Assembly: GCF_050948175.1 (NCBI RefSeq)
Contig: NC_135203.1
Location: 5,456,001 to 5,520,000, forward strand
From: Xylocopa sonorina
Taxonomy: Eukaryota; Arthropoda; Insecta; Hymenoptera; Apidae
DNA length: 64,000 nt
Reading direction: 5' to 3'
In this document: positions 45,601 to 59,655 of the stretch, in pieces
Layout: every line of letters starts with the position of its first letter
How positions within the stretch are numbered: position 1 is the stretch's first letter
Made by a program: the position numbers and the translations under genes
Notes under the pieces: generated by a model
Databases searched by the model: none
Told to the model about the DNA's origin: nothing
Seen by the model: only the letters and a program-made list of their open reading frames with translations

Positions 45601-48600
45601 AATCTTCGCAGGATCTTTTTAAAATCGGTACTCGCCATTGTTGCGGTAAGAAGTTTTTCAGGCTCTACCCACTCGCCCCGTTCCCGTCCCTTTCTGGTAG
45701 CTCGTGCACGTTCTATATTTTCGATCTGCTCTTCCGGCCTTGTCGGCGAGATCATGGTCTCTTGGCTGCTTAAGGGTGCGAGAGCGAGCCGGAGGCGCGG
45801 GTAGAACAGGGAGAAGCCGTGAAACGCGTCGAGAGAAATCGGTATATTGTGCCGGGGAGATTGCGACGTGGAAGAATAATGGCGCAACGGTGACGCGGAA
45901 CGATCGGCTATGCGGCAAATCGCATTTTGATTTCTCTATCCCGGTCTAAAGCTCCCGCAAAGCGCATAAACAATCTTTTCACGTGTGAAAATTGTTGGTA
46001 ATACCCGTGCCGCATTCCCAAACAGAACGTTCCACGGTCAACAATTTCATTCCATCTCGATTCTTTTACAATACTTACGTATATCCGTTGGGCCATCTGA
46101 TCGTGGACCTATACGTATAATCAGATACTCTCGAAATGCCTCGCACGACCCGCTGCAACCAGTAATAAACCACCCCGCTGGCGAATTACGAATACGAAAA
46201 ATCGACGTGTCCGATTTCATCGTGGGTCTCGCATTCGAGTTCACACGGGGTTAATGAGAGGTTAGATATAACTCGCCAGTCTGGGCCATAATGCGACACC
46301 GGCGTCCGTTTAATTTAAGTATATCCCGTGCATAGGATTTCAATGGGGGTGTGTCACGCGCCACCCCTGGCCCCTTTCGACCAGGCCTGCGACAACTTCG
46401 CATGGGAAAAACAAAATATTTAGCTAACTGGAATAACTGCCCGAAAACATTTTCGTCTCTCGACGGATTATCGTGTCGTGACAAACATCGCCTTCATCCG
46501 ATCGAACGATAATGAATTTTAATCGACGCTTCGCGCGCCAAGATTGAATTAAAAAATCCAGGTACGACGATGAATGTAAAAATACCAGTCGACGTTCACA
46601 AAAATACGAATATAGGTGTAAATAAATTCTCTAAACCCGGAGAAAAGCTTTCTAACTTCCACCTCTGAGCTGTCACGTATCCGAACCCGGTATATATGGA
46701 TATGTCAGGCGTCACTACCCTTGCGAGGTACTAAGCCGCTTAGCACTATGGGGTTTATGCTGTATTATGTTCGATGGGGTATCTCCTAACTCTGTAGAAC
46801 TTACATGGGAATCCGTACCCCGCCTACCGTACGTTATCTTATCCTTCGACCACGCATATGGTACCAATGCGATGTTCTCCAAAGTTCGGTGCAGCTCGAC
46901 GCCGTACGAACAGCACTGGCAAATGGATGATTCCATCGGTGCGTATAATAAACGGAGTGAACGCTCGAGCGAGAAGTGATAAAGGATGATCGCAACGCGT
47001 CGACCAATTAATTGGATTTTCATTGTCGCACTTCGGTTTGCACGCAAAACAACCCTTAGCGTAGCGATCCGCTTCCCTCTTTCTTCCTTTTCTTTTTTCT
47101 TTCGCCAACCACGATCCCCCCTTTCAGCAACAGGACCAATAACATTTTGAGGAAGTTTCTGACGAGGGTATTACGCAAAACTGTATCGGCTTTTCCGTGT
47201 TTTGATTTCGCTCTCGGGAAGCGATGGAACGGGAACGGAGGGTGAGAGGAGGACAGATACTTAGCCGAGGACTAACAGCAGGCTGCGGATTAAAGGGGGT
47301 GAAATGTTATTATTGCAAGGGGTACGTCTGCGGCCGTGAGTACTAAGTAGCCCGGTTAAGTATGTTGTTTAAGCCAACATTCTAAGTAACCATCCCTCAG
47401 AGAAATTGCCGTGACGGCATCGTAGCCAAGTCGAAACTCTGTTCCGTGAAATACTTTAGCGGTCGAAGTGGCCCTGTCCAGATGGCTCTCCTAATACCCG
47501 GTTTTTCGATAGGCATCGCGGAAAATCGAGACACTGTGTCATGATACGCGACGGGGTTAAAAAGGGGTTTCGTCGAACTGTCGAGAAACTTCCGAGCGTC
47601 GTTTCTCAACGATGCACGCCGCGAAACGGAGTTACGTCAGGCTCGCTGGGAGGACGCGTTCTTTTCCCGTCTTAACGTCCGTCCGTAGCTTTTCGAAACA
47701 GGAGCATCGAGCAGATGGCGAATGATAAATTTCACCCGTCGCGGAAACCAATCCCGTCCTTAACTTTCGATCACGGAAACGTACAAACGGCGGCCACGAG
47801 ACGCTCACTTCCTGACGGAAGGAAAGTTCCATCGTGTATCAAACGCGTCGCCGTTAAACCGTGTTGAACGAATAATCTTGCCGGCAAATTGCAGCTTCTA
47901 AGGCGAGAAGCTTTTGTGCGACGGGAAATGCACTTCCTCGGACCGAGATTAAAATACGCTATTGCCGCTATTAGAGGCGAGTTTGAGCCTTTACTTCAAG
48001 ATAGAACGGTAACAGACGTATAATTTCCTGGAAGCTTTGAATTGAACAACTCTCTCGCACCGCGGGGCCGAGTGAGACGAGTGTAACCAGCTTTCAAAGC
48101 TTTGAGGGTGAGGAAGCTCATTAACGAGAGCTTTCTGTTCCTTCGTGCCCGTGGACCGTTACTTCGACGCGCCTTCCATCCACCACCCGATACCCTTAAC
48201 GGGGCTGCTGGGACCGGTTTCTCCCTTACCCTTTCGCGTCTCCTTTCAACGCCTCCGTCGCCCGAATTCCTTATTTACATAAATACGAGAGCTTTAATAG
48301 CCGTGAATTGCGGTAAATTTACCTTGCCGCGTTTCAACGTATGCAATTTCCCCGCTGCTGCCTCAGCGAAATAACTCTTCGACGCATTCGACTCTTCGAG
48401 GACTCGAAAAACGAGCTGGAGCGCTCGCAATTATATCGGTACGAACACGCTTGTCTCGAGGACACGGACGACGTTAAAAACGTCCGGAAAAATCGTTACG
48501 ACAATGCCACGACAGACTACCGTTGACCGTGATTACCACAGCTTGTAATGACACTTTCTACGGTGATTTGTAATAGTACTATACGGGCGCGTCGATCGTA

Positions 48601-50721
48601 ATTATTCCTCCTCGTTACGATCGAATGAGTTCAATTAAACGGTGGCTCCGTCTCTCTGGACGCTCCTATATCAGTACTCGCGTAACGTTCGTTAACGGAC
48701 CAACTTTCCCACGGACAATTACGCGCGACATTGCTCATTTTTCGTTCTGTTTCGATACAAAAAAAAAAAAACATCAAACGCCCAGTGGCCCACCCTCTCC
48801 AAATAAAATCCGCGTTTCACGCGCGTCGCTGAAATCGTACGATCTTCGATTCACGAATCCGCAGAGGAAAAGAAACGTGACGAGCGCTGAACGAAGGATT
48901 CCTAATTCGTCGTACGTGACTTGTACTTCTGCGTCGACTGCTTTTTACCCCTTTGCCAACACCCCTCCTTCGCGCCTCCTCGCGGGCGGGGAAAAAGTTT
49001 AAGTATCCCGGCTTGACTTAAATACAGACAGCGAGATGTGGTTAATGCAACCGCGAAATAAAGGGCGTGGTTTTAACGCGCAGCCGAGGATTGGCTGTTG
49101 AACTTGGCTACCCGGTCGATACTGGTCGACTATATCTGCCAGGCCTGTATACTTGATACTTATCCGGCGGAGCGTGTATGTACATCTGATCTCTCACCGT
49201 TCACGAAGAGGTGTTGGTACCCCCTGGCCAACGGGATCGACGCGACAGGGCTCGATGGTGGAAGATGCTCGATTAATCTGCGAGCCACCGTTTTTCCAGA
49301 TCGGTCAACACCGTTCCGAGGGAAAACAATGTACCGCGCGACGAGGCTCGAGACGATGATGATCCCATTAATCGTATCAACAATCAAATTTCCCGGTCTA
49401 ATGGCGGCAATGAAAGAACCGTGACTCCGTGTCTGACGGATACGCGCGCGTCGCGATATATAATCGTAATTAATTTCGATCGGTAACAGGCTGGTCGCGC
49501 CGCGAAAGTGATCGAGTATTCTTTTATTACACGGTTTATTATTGCATCGCGTGGTCGTTTATTAATCTCACTTACGAGCGTTCGTTCTGTTAACGGCGAT
49601 TAGTCCTCGAACTATTATCCCCTCTCGGTGCTTGGGCGAAACGCGTCCCATCGCGAATGGAGCAATCTCAGCCAACAGTGGTGGCAATCTGGAGTATACG
49701 AAAAAAGGGTTCCACGGGGCGGGCTGAGCGAGGCACCGCCGATGATCAATCTTGATTTCTTAACGCGACATTCATTAGGCGGTGATTAAAATCTTTCTTA
49801 ATGACACCGCGACTTTGATCGCGCGGATTGCGGATTAACTCCGCGCGATTGTCCGCAATTTGCAACAGTCAACGAGGGGCTTCCATTTCAATAACGCTCG
49901 TGGACCAATGGACGCGGTACCAGCGAGGTACATTCATTTCTCTTGGCGATCGCGCGAACAGCAGAATAAACGCAACGAGATTCGATCTTACATTTCTTTG
50001 GTGCAGATTTACCGTTGTAAAAGAAAAATCGTCTCGATCACGTTCACCTAGGCTGCCCCTGCAGCGAGTCGACAAACGACCGACCGGAAAACTTATATCG
50101 CCGCACAAAAGCGAGTAGGTTAGTATAATAACGCGATATCCATAATAAACGCGACCGGTATCCCTTCATTGAGGGCAACAATGCCTCTGATAGATGAGTT
50201 AATCGGTAAGTTCCTCTCCGGTGGGGCGAGGGGCCCAACTCGACGTTTCATGTTTCATTGTGCGGCATCATCGTTGGCCGAGGACGTCGACGGCGATGTC
50301 GTCGACGATGTGGACCCCTTCGACAAAGTCCACTGCGATAGAAAACGACACGGAAAACGCACGGTGCACCATCGAAGAGAAGAATAAAATCGATTTCTAA
50401 TTTCTGTTTAATTTGTTTTGACTCGTCCTTTAAGAGTCTTTAAGGGTTGAAATTCACAGAGCGCGACGCAGAAGTGTTTTCTAATTAAAATTTCAATTCG
50501 AACTTGGCAAGAAGCAGATGATCGCGATTCTGGGCCTCGATCGTTGCATTAAAGGCGAATAAAAGCAAACTTGTCGTAAATATTTCTGATGGAGCCCTTC
50601 GAAAAGTAAATATCTCGAATGTAAAATATACAATCTTCGTTCCGTAGCTGTACCCACGTTATATTCGCGCAAGGAAGTCTGCAGAACATTGCCTCGAAGG
50701 TTTCACGGCTCCTATTATCCG

Positions 50722-50821
50722 GATCAGTAGTTGGCAGTGGTTCCCAATATGAACCACGGCTGAATATTTTCCTTGGCGAGCCGTTTCGATCGAAGGGTGA
50801 GACAGTTGGGAACTACTGATC
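50722..50821. mobile_element. Candidate degenerate hAT-type MITE
   Basis: CAGTGGTTCCCAA (50735-50747) and TTGGGAACTACTG (50806-50818) are inverted repeats matching at 12 of 13 bases, bounding an 84-bp unit. An outer inverted pair, GATCAGTAGTT (50722-50732) and AACTACTGATC (50811-50821), partly overlaps it. CAGTGGTTCCCAA resembles the CAGTGGTTC-type ends known for many hAT elements. No 8-bp target duplication is evident and there is no transposase, so it would be non-autonomous and decayed. It could also be a chance palindrome. Confidence 0.4.
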
Positions 50822-52758
50822 GCCAGAGAGTAATTCATCAGAGAGGATGCTGGGACTGGCGGACCACCCTCCTCTTCTTCGTGGTTTTCTACCGTTTCTC
50901 ATTTTCTCTCCTTGTTTCACTCGGTGTATCCCCGTTGTATTCCAACTCTGTGACGGCCAACGAGGTCAAGCCGCAGCCTGTGGTTAATTTGTCCCTTCTT
51001 TCGCTCTTGTCCTGCCGCTAAAAGTCGTCGATCATCTCCACCCAAACGTTTCGAACGAACCGGACGTTCGCGCTATCGCACGGCAACATCTTCCAGCGTA
51101 GCGAAACTGTAGAGAGCGATTTTGAACGGATCGAGAGTTCGCCGCGATCCTAAGAAATTCCTGCGTCGAGTCCTCGAGAATTCAATAATCGCAGAGAACG
51201 TTCGTCCTCGTCGGTATAACTCGCGCGCAAACGACGACCGAGCACGGTCTAAACGACGAGAGGGGCGGCAGGCTATATTAAGGATTGATTGACAAACAGG
51301 CTGACCCACATTTGCGAACGGACGCGAACAGCGCGCGTTTATAACCGGAGTCCTTAAAAGACACATTTCGTGCGGATAATGATACGGTGACCGTTCGAGG
51401 AAGCAGAAGCGGCACGTGTCCGCGTTAATTCGTGAATTCCAACCCCGGGCGAAACAGAAAGAAACTGTTCCTGGAAAATCGCCGCCTTTTTTCGGTAAAT
51501 TACTCGGTCGCGTGAACGAGAGAGACAAGCACGGACGCTTGTTAACACGATGATTAAACGACACGATCCTTGCGCGATCCTACAGGAAGGAATGCATATT
51601 ATTTTTATCGATACGGCCTCTCGGCTAACTAAAGTAATACCGTGGGCTTTAAAATCGTCCAGAGGGCGAACGGCTCCTCTAATGGATTCCGAGAACCACC
51701 TTCCCGCCGCCTGGTGGTTACCATTTTCTTTTTCTCGCCATCTCGTACCGCGATCGAATAAATCTCGGCATCGGCGATCCGAGCGGCTGCTACGAGATTT
51801 CCTTTACATGTAAAATCCGTTTGCAGAGAAGTAGAACGTCCCCAGGGTGAAACTGGTCCGCGGAATCTCGATTATACCGCGATCAATTATAACGTTCTTC
51901 CCGAACGGTGAAACGAATCCGAACGATTCCGCGCGGCGAAAGGATTGGTGATTGCGGAAGTTGCGGCAGGTCCTTCTTCTCCGCCGCCGTTCCATCGTCC
52001 GGCGAGCAAATTGCCTCATTCCGCGCGGAAGAAACGGAATCGTTTTGTCCTGGCAGCCGTCTCTAGTCGATATTAACTCGAGCCACGGACGATCTGGCCC
52101 GTCCCTGATGATTTCATCAGGCCCGTCTCCGCAGGATCATCATACTTTGTAACCGCGCGGCAAAAAGCAACTGCTCGAGCAGGACACGCCAGGAAATATA
52201 TGCCCGTAATACGGCGTGGATTCAACGCGTCCGCGCGCAACGGGTGACGTATGATGATAGTGTGGCCCAGGAGAATCAAGATGGCCGTAATAATATCATT
52301 ATCCCAGTGGTCTCCATCGGTCGTTCGGGGCCCGGAGTAAGACATTTACCGTAACGACCGGCCATTCGTTATCGAGTCCCCGGCTTGCCTAACCTCTGTA
52401 GGAACCGCGACACCGACAGAATGCTCAACGGAAGGTCGTAGATACCATCTTACACGTTGATGCATCCCTCGATCTCCGGGATGCGCGCGCTAACGCCCCA
52501 TCGCGCACGAAATTTCGACTCCGCGGAAATTTCGCGTAACGATTGACAAACTACCCAAACCGCACCGTGCACACCGTGCGACTCTGATAACTATCTGCTG
52601 CTCCTCATACACCTAACGAGGCCCGTCTACAAATTACGGAGAACCGGTTAGCCCCTCCGCGCGAACCGTGGAACGCAAACCAAACATTTGCGTATCACGC
52701 GAAGATTCTTACACGCGAGGCCGATCGCGCGTTCGCTAGGATAACAGTATCGGGACGA

Positions 52759-52786
52759 GGAACGCGCGGTTCCTGTTCAGGAACCG
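52759..52786. other. Nested palindrome of GGAAC/GTTCC half-sites
   Basis: CGGTTCCTG (52767-52775) and CAGGAACCG (52778-52786) form a perfect 9-bp inverted repeat with a 2-base spacer. A further GGAAC (52759-52763) pairs with GTTCC (52769-52773). The layout suggests a dimeric binding site, but I cannot assign a factor. Confidence 0.5.
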
Positions 52787-53311
52787 ATAACTCGAGATCG
52801 ATCGCGCCTCGAACCCCGACGATCGGTCGAGAGGCGGTGGCACGGTCGGCAGGACCTAACCGGCTACGGAGGCTCGTCTATACCTCATCCTCCGTTTCCA
52901 CACGCACATGCTCCGACGTCAGTTTTTCTGAAGACCCATAAAGCCTCTATCACCATCATCATTATCGCCATTACTGTGCATCCGCTAACAGTCGGCTGGA
53001 TTCGAGAGCCACGCGTTGGCACGCCAGGTAGCCAGGGAAGAGAGTTGTCCTTTCTGGCCGTGGAGAAACGCGGGTACCCGCAGTCGATAGCGTTCGAAGC
53101 GTCGTAAACGAGCGACATTTGTTTAGCGAATTTCACGGTGCACGCCGCATTCATCTCGGCGGCGGCGATCATCTCGTCAGGTCGTTTCATTGTCGGCTTA
53201 GAGGCTAGGTTTAATATGGCGAACGCCGGTGTACGGCTTCATTAAGGCTTTCCACGGTACACCGTTGGTGGCGCTAGTGATGTATGTTAGCGATATCTCA
53301 TAAGCTGGAAC

Positions 53312-53434
53312 GGGAATTAAAAAAAAAAAAAGAAAAAAATAGAAAAAAGACAAAGGGGGGGAAAAAGAAAACAGAAAAAGGAAAGAAAAAGAGAAACGGG
53401 GGATACGAATAAGAGGAAGAAAAGCAAAAAGGCT
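53312..53434. repeat. A-run and polypurine tract
   Basis: A 13-base A run (53319-53331) followed by almost pure purines, including a run of about eight G. Only a few pyrimidines occur across about 120 bases. No adjacent element suggests a retroposed poly(A) tail. Confidence 0.85.
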
Positions 53435-54151
53435 GGTAATGACGTCAGCGTCAGGGCAGCTGCCTCGGTTATTAATTAAGAATACGGACGGACGAACGGA
53501 CCAAGTGATCGTACGGCCTGAAATTTGCCCAGGGGACCCCGGGAAATTAATCGTGCACGATGAATTTTGAAGTTAGGAGACGGGCCGTGGGCCTAGATAC
53601 GGATACCTCTAGGCAGCGACTACGCGTGCTAGGAACACCAAACTTAATTACCGTCGAATGTTCCGTGTGGAATCTACAGGAGCCTGTGGAACAGAACAAG
53701 AGAAACCGAGAAGTGTTCCACAGCTGCTAATTAATATGAAACCGTCTAATGACGAAATTCATCAAAAAATCATCACCACTATGCAACGTAGTCATCTTCA
53801 AGGACCAATACTTACTGAACGATAACACATTCGAGTTTAAATCTTTCACTTTTAAAGGATTCGAAACATCGAAAGCAAATATAATTTTCCTGAATCAAAT
53901 ACCAGTTTCTACGAATGCAGCGGGTAACGGAAACCAATTAGCAGGTGGTGCGATTTTTGTTTCGCAACGCAATAATTAATGACACCGCAATACCATCGAA
54001 CGCGAGGCGCAGGAACCGCGGTGAAACAAGAGGAATCAGCCAGGCACAATGTACGTAATCACGGGAACGTTGAAGTTTATTTCTCCCGGATAATTCATAG
54101 GATAAATTAGAATTCTAGCCTGATGAGACGGCAAAGAGCGTAGCGGCCACG

Positions 54152-54170
54152 TCGGCGGCGGCGGCGGCGG
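54152..54170. repeat. (CGG)n trinucleotide repeat
   Basis: Six CGG units, non-coding. Confidence 0.85.
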
Positions 54171-55840
54171 TAGACGTCGCGCGCGGCATCCTTTTAGCGG
54201 CAATCCCGCCCCCGGTGCGGCTGCTAGAAGTTGAGCGTTCGCTCGAACCGGAAAGCGCCGCCGTTGCTTCTCCAAGAATTATAATAACGAATGCTTAAAT
54301 CAGCTTAGCCGCGCTAACTTCGCTTTTGCGACTACCTCCCATGTAAATATGGAAGTAGCACTCTACAAAGTGGAAGAGTGGGAGCCGTCGGCCGATTGGG
54401 TAGACCGGGATAGGCGGGTAGGGAGGCACCACCACGGTGCCCGTGTCGCTGCCGTGAATGAGGTGGTAGCGAGAGGTGGTGAAGGCGGAGGGCGGCGGAA
54501 GTGCGACGCGTGGAAGTCAGAGGGATTCATGAATCCCAGATGCGGTGGATTAGACCCCGTCTTTGCCGTATTTCTGTTTTCGAGGAAGACGGCAACGGGC
54601 GGGTACGCGCAGATTACTGCGAAAGTACCGCCGTCGGCGAACCTGCCGCGCTGTTGGATTAGGAATTAAATAGCCATTAAGTACCCTCTAACGGACCCTA
54701 CCCCGGCCCGGGTTTGTACGCGCACGCGGAGTTTTCTCACCGGAAGTGAGTCCGATGTGCGAGGATGTGTACATTCGGGGAAGTCGATCGGAAGAACCGT
54801 GATTTCTCTCGCGGAACGATCTATCGTGTCGTGAGTCTCGGAGTAACGGAGAGCCTCTACTCGTTGGAGTTCGTGCTCCGAAACGAGGGGCGCGCGTGAG
54901 CGCAGTGAATTTTTTAGAACGATAAAAGCAGACTGTTCGCCCATCGATATTTCGCCGCACGGTTATCGGATTCCATTTGAGCACCTCTGATACGACGGGT
55001 TCAGCTATAGAGAGCTCTAAAACCGAATCCAATCCTGATTGACGTGAGGGAAAGAAGAGGGGAAACTATCGCGGGGATTATCTTTGGCGCCACTAACACC
55101 ACCTACGAACGCCCACCAGATCTAGACGAAGCCTTCTCGTATTATATTCTAACGAGGGATGGTGAGAGAGACGGTGGCCCGTGGAACCGTACCGGTCATC
55201 ATCGTCATCCATCGAGTAAAACAAAAGGCCAGCTGTCAAAATGGATATCTCCGTGTATCGACGGATCTCCCTCCTCGTTGCGCGGATACACTGATCCGCA
55301 TTAAAAGAATTCGTCCGGAACAATGTTACGCCCACGCTTATCGAGGTACGACACGTATAATCTATAAAGAGCCCTTAATAATGGATGAGTTCGCCGGACC
55401 GCTGCGTTGGCTCGCTCACGGTGATCCGATCCATCGTTATCTCGTGCGATATAACAGCTTCTCCTGTTTTAAGCTCTTCGAATTATCCGAGTTAAAATTC
55501 GGTCGTGGCAGCGATTGCCAGGCCAATGTAAGTCTTCGCGGCGCACGGCCGGTTCCACGTGGGAAAACGTGTCCCGAGACATCTGTTCCTGCGTTCAGCC
55601 AACTTGCCACGGCTTCAGTGGACAAGGAACTTGTAGAGGAACGATCGAGAGTGGGAAGAAACGCATACGAGAGACGTAGGTTACGTTGAAGTGGATTGTT
55701 TGTAGGCAAACACGACTGGCTCCTCGTTCGATACCTCTAGCCTGTGTTGGTCGAAATGTAGTCGATATACGTAAGACGAGCGTGCAGGTACAATAGCCAG
55801 GATGACGATGACTGAGGCGATGGAGAACCAGGACCACGAA

Positions 55841-55859
55841 GATGATGATGATGATGATG
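55841..55859. repeat. (GAT)n trinucleotide repeat
   Basis: Six GAT units followed by GGCGAC repeats. Non-coding; it produces Ser/Ile runs in shadow frames. Confidence 0.85.
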
Positions 55860-58800
55860 GCGACGGCGACGGAGGTAGTGGCTCGTGAAATAAAAAAGGA
55901 GAGAAAAGGAGGCACCACGCCAGGGATGAAATTACCAAGTCGCAAGTCACTCCTATAACACGTTAACCCGAGACTCGTCCAGGCCCTGGTATTATAAGTA
56001 AGACGTCCTGGGAGAAGGTGGGCTCCAGATATCCGATCGCTGGAATGTACGTAAGCTGGCGCAGTTTCTTGTGCTCGTTTCCCGAGTTCTCGTGTTACCC
56101 GCGTTACCTGCTGCCCGTGGTATCTTGCATTATCAGGAACAAGACGCGATTGATCGATGCAAAACGCATTAACTTCACGAGCCTACCGGCGCCTTTTTGT
56201 ACGGAACAGCACCTTCATCAGACTGGATTATGATCAGGTCTGAATACACACTTATTCCGTCGTCCCTTATCTAACGAGTTTAAAGACCGATCGACCAGGC
56301 GATGATACACGCGTGTACCACACAGATGTGTCCAAATAAGTTTCTTGCGCGCGCGGCTACGCGATAGCATCGCGGCGCAGCGACGCAATCGCGCGCAATC
56401 TACGTGGACAAGTGATTATCGGGGAGTCGACGATTTTTTTGCCTTTCCACCGCGAACCAATGTTTGAGTTCAATCGTCGATTAAACACCTCTGTTTAATA
56501 GCCCCAACGGGAAGCTCCGCAATACCTGCATCCGTGAACGCGGCGAACGCTCGCAACCGCACTTGCTGCCGTCGTCGGAGTTGTTCTTTCGCGGTGTCGA
56601 AAGACAAATAGGGGACCGTAGCAGCGGCGGCGGGCAGGGGCCGAAAAGAGAGCGAAAGAGAGGAGAGGTGCGGGCACAATGCCGCGAGGGACCGCGAGCG
56701 AGCGAGAAAGATACAGTGGGGAGCGGGTTGAAGCGAGAACGGGACCGGGAGATGCACGGTTAGTTAGGGCTCGTGTTTGCCGAGCGAGTTACCCTAACCC
56801 AACTCAGGCGGTTGGCGGAATTAAACGTTCGACGGAGGCTCGTTAACGTCATGAATATGTACCCTCCTACTCTGGCACTCGCTACTCCAACGCGGTCCAC
56901 TCTCACCGCTCCGGCTACGCTTCATTCCAACAGCAGCCAGGCCAGCGCTGTTTGCTGGTTAATATTCATCGGTTATACTGCCATACACCCAGTCAGATCC
57001 TGGATGATTTTCGACGGGTTCTGATTACAATCGATTTGATCGCAAGTCGGCCAAGAACCTAATAGCGAGCGGGGAATAATGGTACCGCGATCGAGGCAAG
57101 TATTCTCTTTAAAAGAGGATCGAGAGAGGAGCCCACGCACCCCCTGCAGACGTTCGATACACGTTCGCGTACGTACGGTAAAGGGCGCGATTGTTTTCGA
57201 TAAAAGGAACCGAACGATTCCCTCGTGAGCGAAAAGTAAATGGGGTTAACCAAGCTCGATGGCTGAGCGGTCTATTATTTCGAGGACGGATACACACAAT
57301 GAAGACACGAATCTCACGTGAATCTTCGCGGAAAGGAACGTAGAGAGAAGGAGTTTTTTGTACGGGGTTCGTACGCAGCGATTCGATATTGGGCCCACCG
57401 GTGCCATTAGCGAACCTCGAGTCCGAGAGGATTTATGCGAGCTGAAAGGAAATTACGCGCGGCAGGAAGTCGAACGAGAAGGCGGTCGCGCTTCTAAATG
57501 TTTTTTAGCCGTGCTAATTAACCGTGAGTTGAATCGTGAAAAGTTGGATCGTGAAAAATACGATCCCCAAGTCACGGTAGCTCGCGAGCCCAACGTGACA
57601 AGTTATGGCCCTTTTAAGCAGGAAGGCGTCTCTTGAAAGCCGTGACGAGTCAACAATGGACGCCACGGTCGATCCGTCCACAATGTCGCTTAAACGAACC
57701 ACCGGTAACCAGTTACCGATTCGTAGCGCAGGTACTGCGTGCGCAAGGTTGATACGTTTCTATACGTCGATAGAATTATCGCTATCAAAACAGTGAACGA
57801 TTAACCATATTATTTCCAACGTAAGGAGACAATATGTCGGTGGCACAAAAGGGGAGGGGGTGGTGAATGGAATTCTGCGTAGAACGAAACGTATAATGCG
57901 AGCAAAAGAAACGGGGCAAGCGTTGAAAAGTGAATCTCGACATTAACCATAACAAAACCGTTCCCTTCCACAATTAATTTATCATCGGGTCGACACGTTA
58001 GCGGAGCATTCAGGGTGGAAATAGGCCCGCGTTAGTCCACGGCTGCTGCGAGTTATGCGTTGGTCATTTATATAAATAAGAAGCAGAAGCGATACCTGAC
58101 TACCATCCGCAGGGTGACTCCACACTTTGCATTATTCCCGAACGGCCGCGTTCGGCCAAGAATCAGTCACCGGGGGGATTACGAATACAGAAGAGAGCGC
58201 GAGGCCGTGTATTCAGAACACGTTCACGAGGCGGTATCGTTAGCGTATTTTTCTTCGAGCAACGAGCAGCCTCGTATATACGCATTTAATGAACGGCTAC
58301 TGTCCCGCGCGTCGACGATCATAATTGATGAAAGGAATTTCCGCGATTGAAACGTCTTAATTCTGACGCCTAACGCTGTACTCTGCTCTATGATACGAAC
58401 GATAGACATAACGCCAACTTAACTTGCCCTGATATATACTTTTTGGCTAATTAAGCAATTCTTTTTCTATTTCACAGTGTCGTAATTAAAAACTGAACGG
58501 AGTTGTAGAAGAATTTTACAATTCTTCGACGTCCACCAGCCATGCGTCCCGCGCAATCTTAAATCTACCATTGAAGTATATTTCGTCACTCATTTTTGGA
58601 TACGCCACGCAACCATGCAAACCAGACTGACGAGAATTCGAAAGTTGGCATTTATTTTACCAGAGATTCGCCTTGGCGAAACGTGAGATTTTTTTAGAAA
58701 GATCGCCAGAATGGCTGAAAGACGCCTGTTGTGCTCACGAAACATATGCGACGAAGAGAAACCAGGGACGGTAACAGGTCGTCATAACATTAGTCGAAGC

Positions 58801-59564
58801 CCTGACAAAAGATCCCTAAGCAAATAAACATTCTAACGAACCAGTTACTTAACCACTGGGCTTGACCATCGTCCATCGTCCACGGGAGTGGACCGGGGAA
58901 AAAACGCAAAGAAAAACAGCGGAGCGAAGACAAACTGGTCCAGGAACCTGATGCGGGGACATCTCGTTACCGGATGCTGTCGCAAGCTGCGGAAACAGTC
59001 GGTCCATTTGGTGGACGAACCAGTCTCAAGGACACCGAAATTCGACTATTGATGACTATTAACTGGCTCTGATGACCCGGAAAGGTCCAACTAGGGAGCA
59101 GTTCAAAGGGTTTTTCAGCTTTCTTCTTCACCATTGAACGGGATGAAATATTCATGCTGTTATTACAGCTTCTTCGCGCAGACTGAAAGTGAGTGTAGGT
59201 CGATACATTTTCGGCACGTTAAAGGGTGCAAATACGTTCGAGTGAGCATTGTACGGGAATAATAGATAACGGCAAATTAATAGAAATTGTTAGAGAAGCG
59301 ACTATTCCCCTAATTCTTCGAACGATGAAACGTGACGGAAGAATGCACGTATGTATGCCTTAGGAGAGCGCAATTCGGCATCGCATTCACGTTAGCCCGT
59401 GAAAGGCTTTTGTGTCTGAAGGCTAGTTCGACTCTCAATTAACCCATCAGCTACCGAATGGCTCCCGCGTTTAAGTTACCACGAAATCTCGACGTGGAAA
59501 AAAGAAGAGGACGGATACGAGAAGTCGAGGCGGTGTGAAGCATTGGGAGGAAAAAAATAAAGGG

Positions 59565-59655
59565 GGAAAAAATTGTAGAGTGTAAGAAAGAGAGAGAGAG
59601 AGAAAAAGAGGTAAAGGGTGAGAGGATGAGGAAAAGAGAGAAGTGATTGAAAGTC
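59565..59655. repeat. Polypurine GA-rich tract
   Basis: A/G-rich stretch with a (GA)n core at about 59589-59602, non-coding. Confidence 0.8.

Larger units (their letters stand above)
42651..53300. other. Downstream intergenic DNA, proximal half: no gene seen
   Basis: CpG-rich DNA with a (GAC)n run near 43177-43200, a CT tract at 43864-43878, AT-richer islands at about 46480-46640 and 50390-50650, the hAT-like inverted repeat at 50722-50821 and a GGAAC/GTTCC palindrome cluster at 52759-52786. Open frames such as 43014-43613 (minus) are Arg/Ser-rich and lack domains. Confidence 0.65.

Noticed and set aside
55159..55689. Plus-strand open frame of 176 codons
   Set aside because: Mixed composition, but no recognisable domain, no supporting start context and no neighbouring exon-like frames.
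57247..57285. tRNA-like box A (TGGCTGAGCGGTCTA)
   Set aside because: It resembles the D-arm of a Leu/Ser tRNA, but no box B (GGTTCGAATCC-like) or acceptor stem follows at the right distance.
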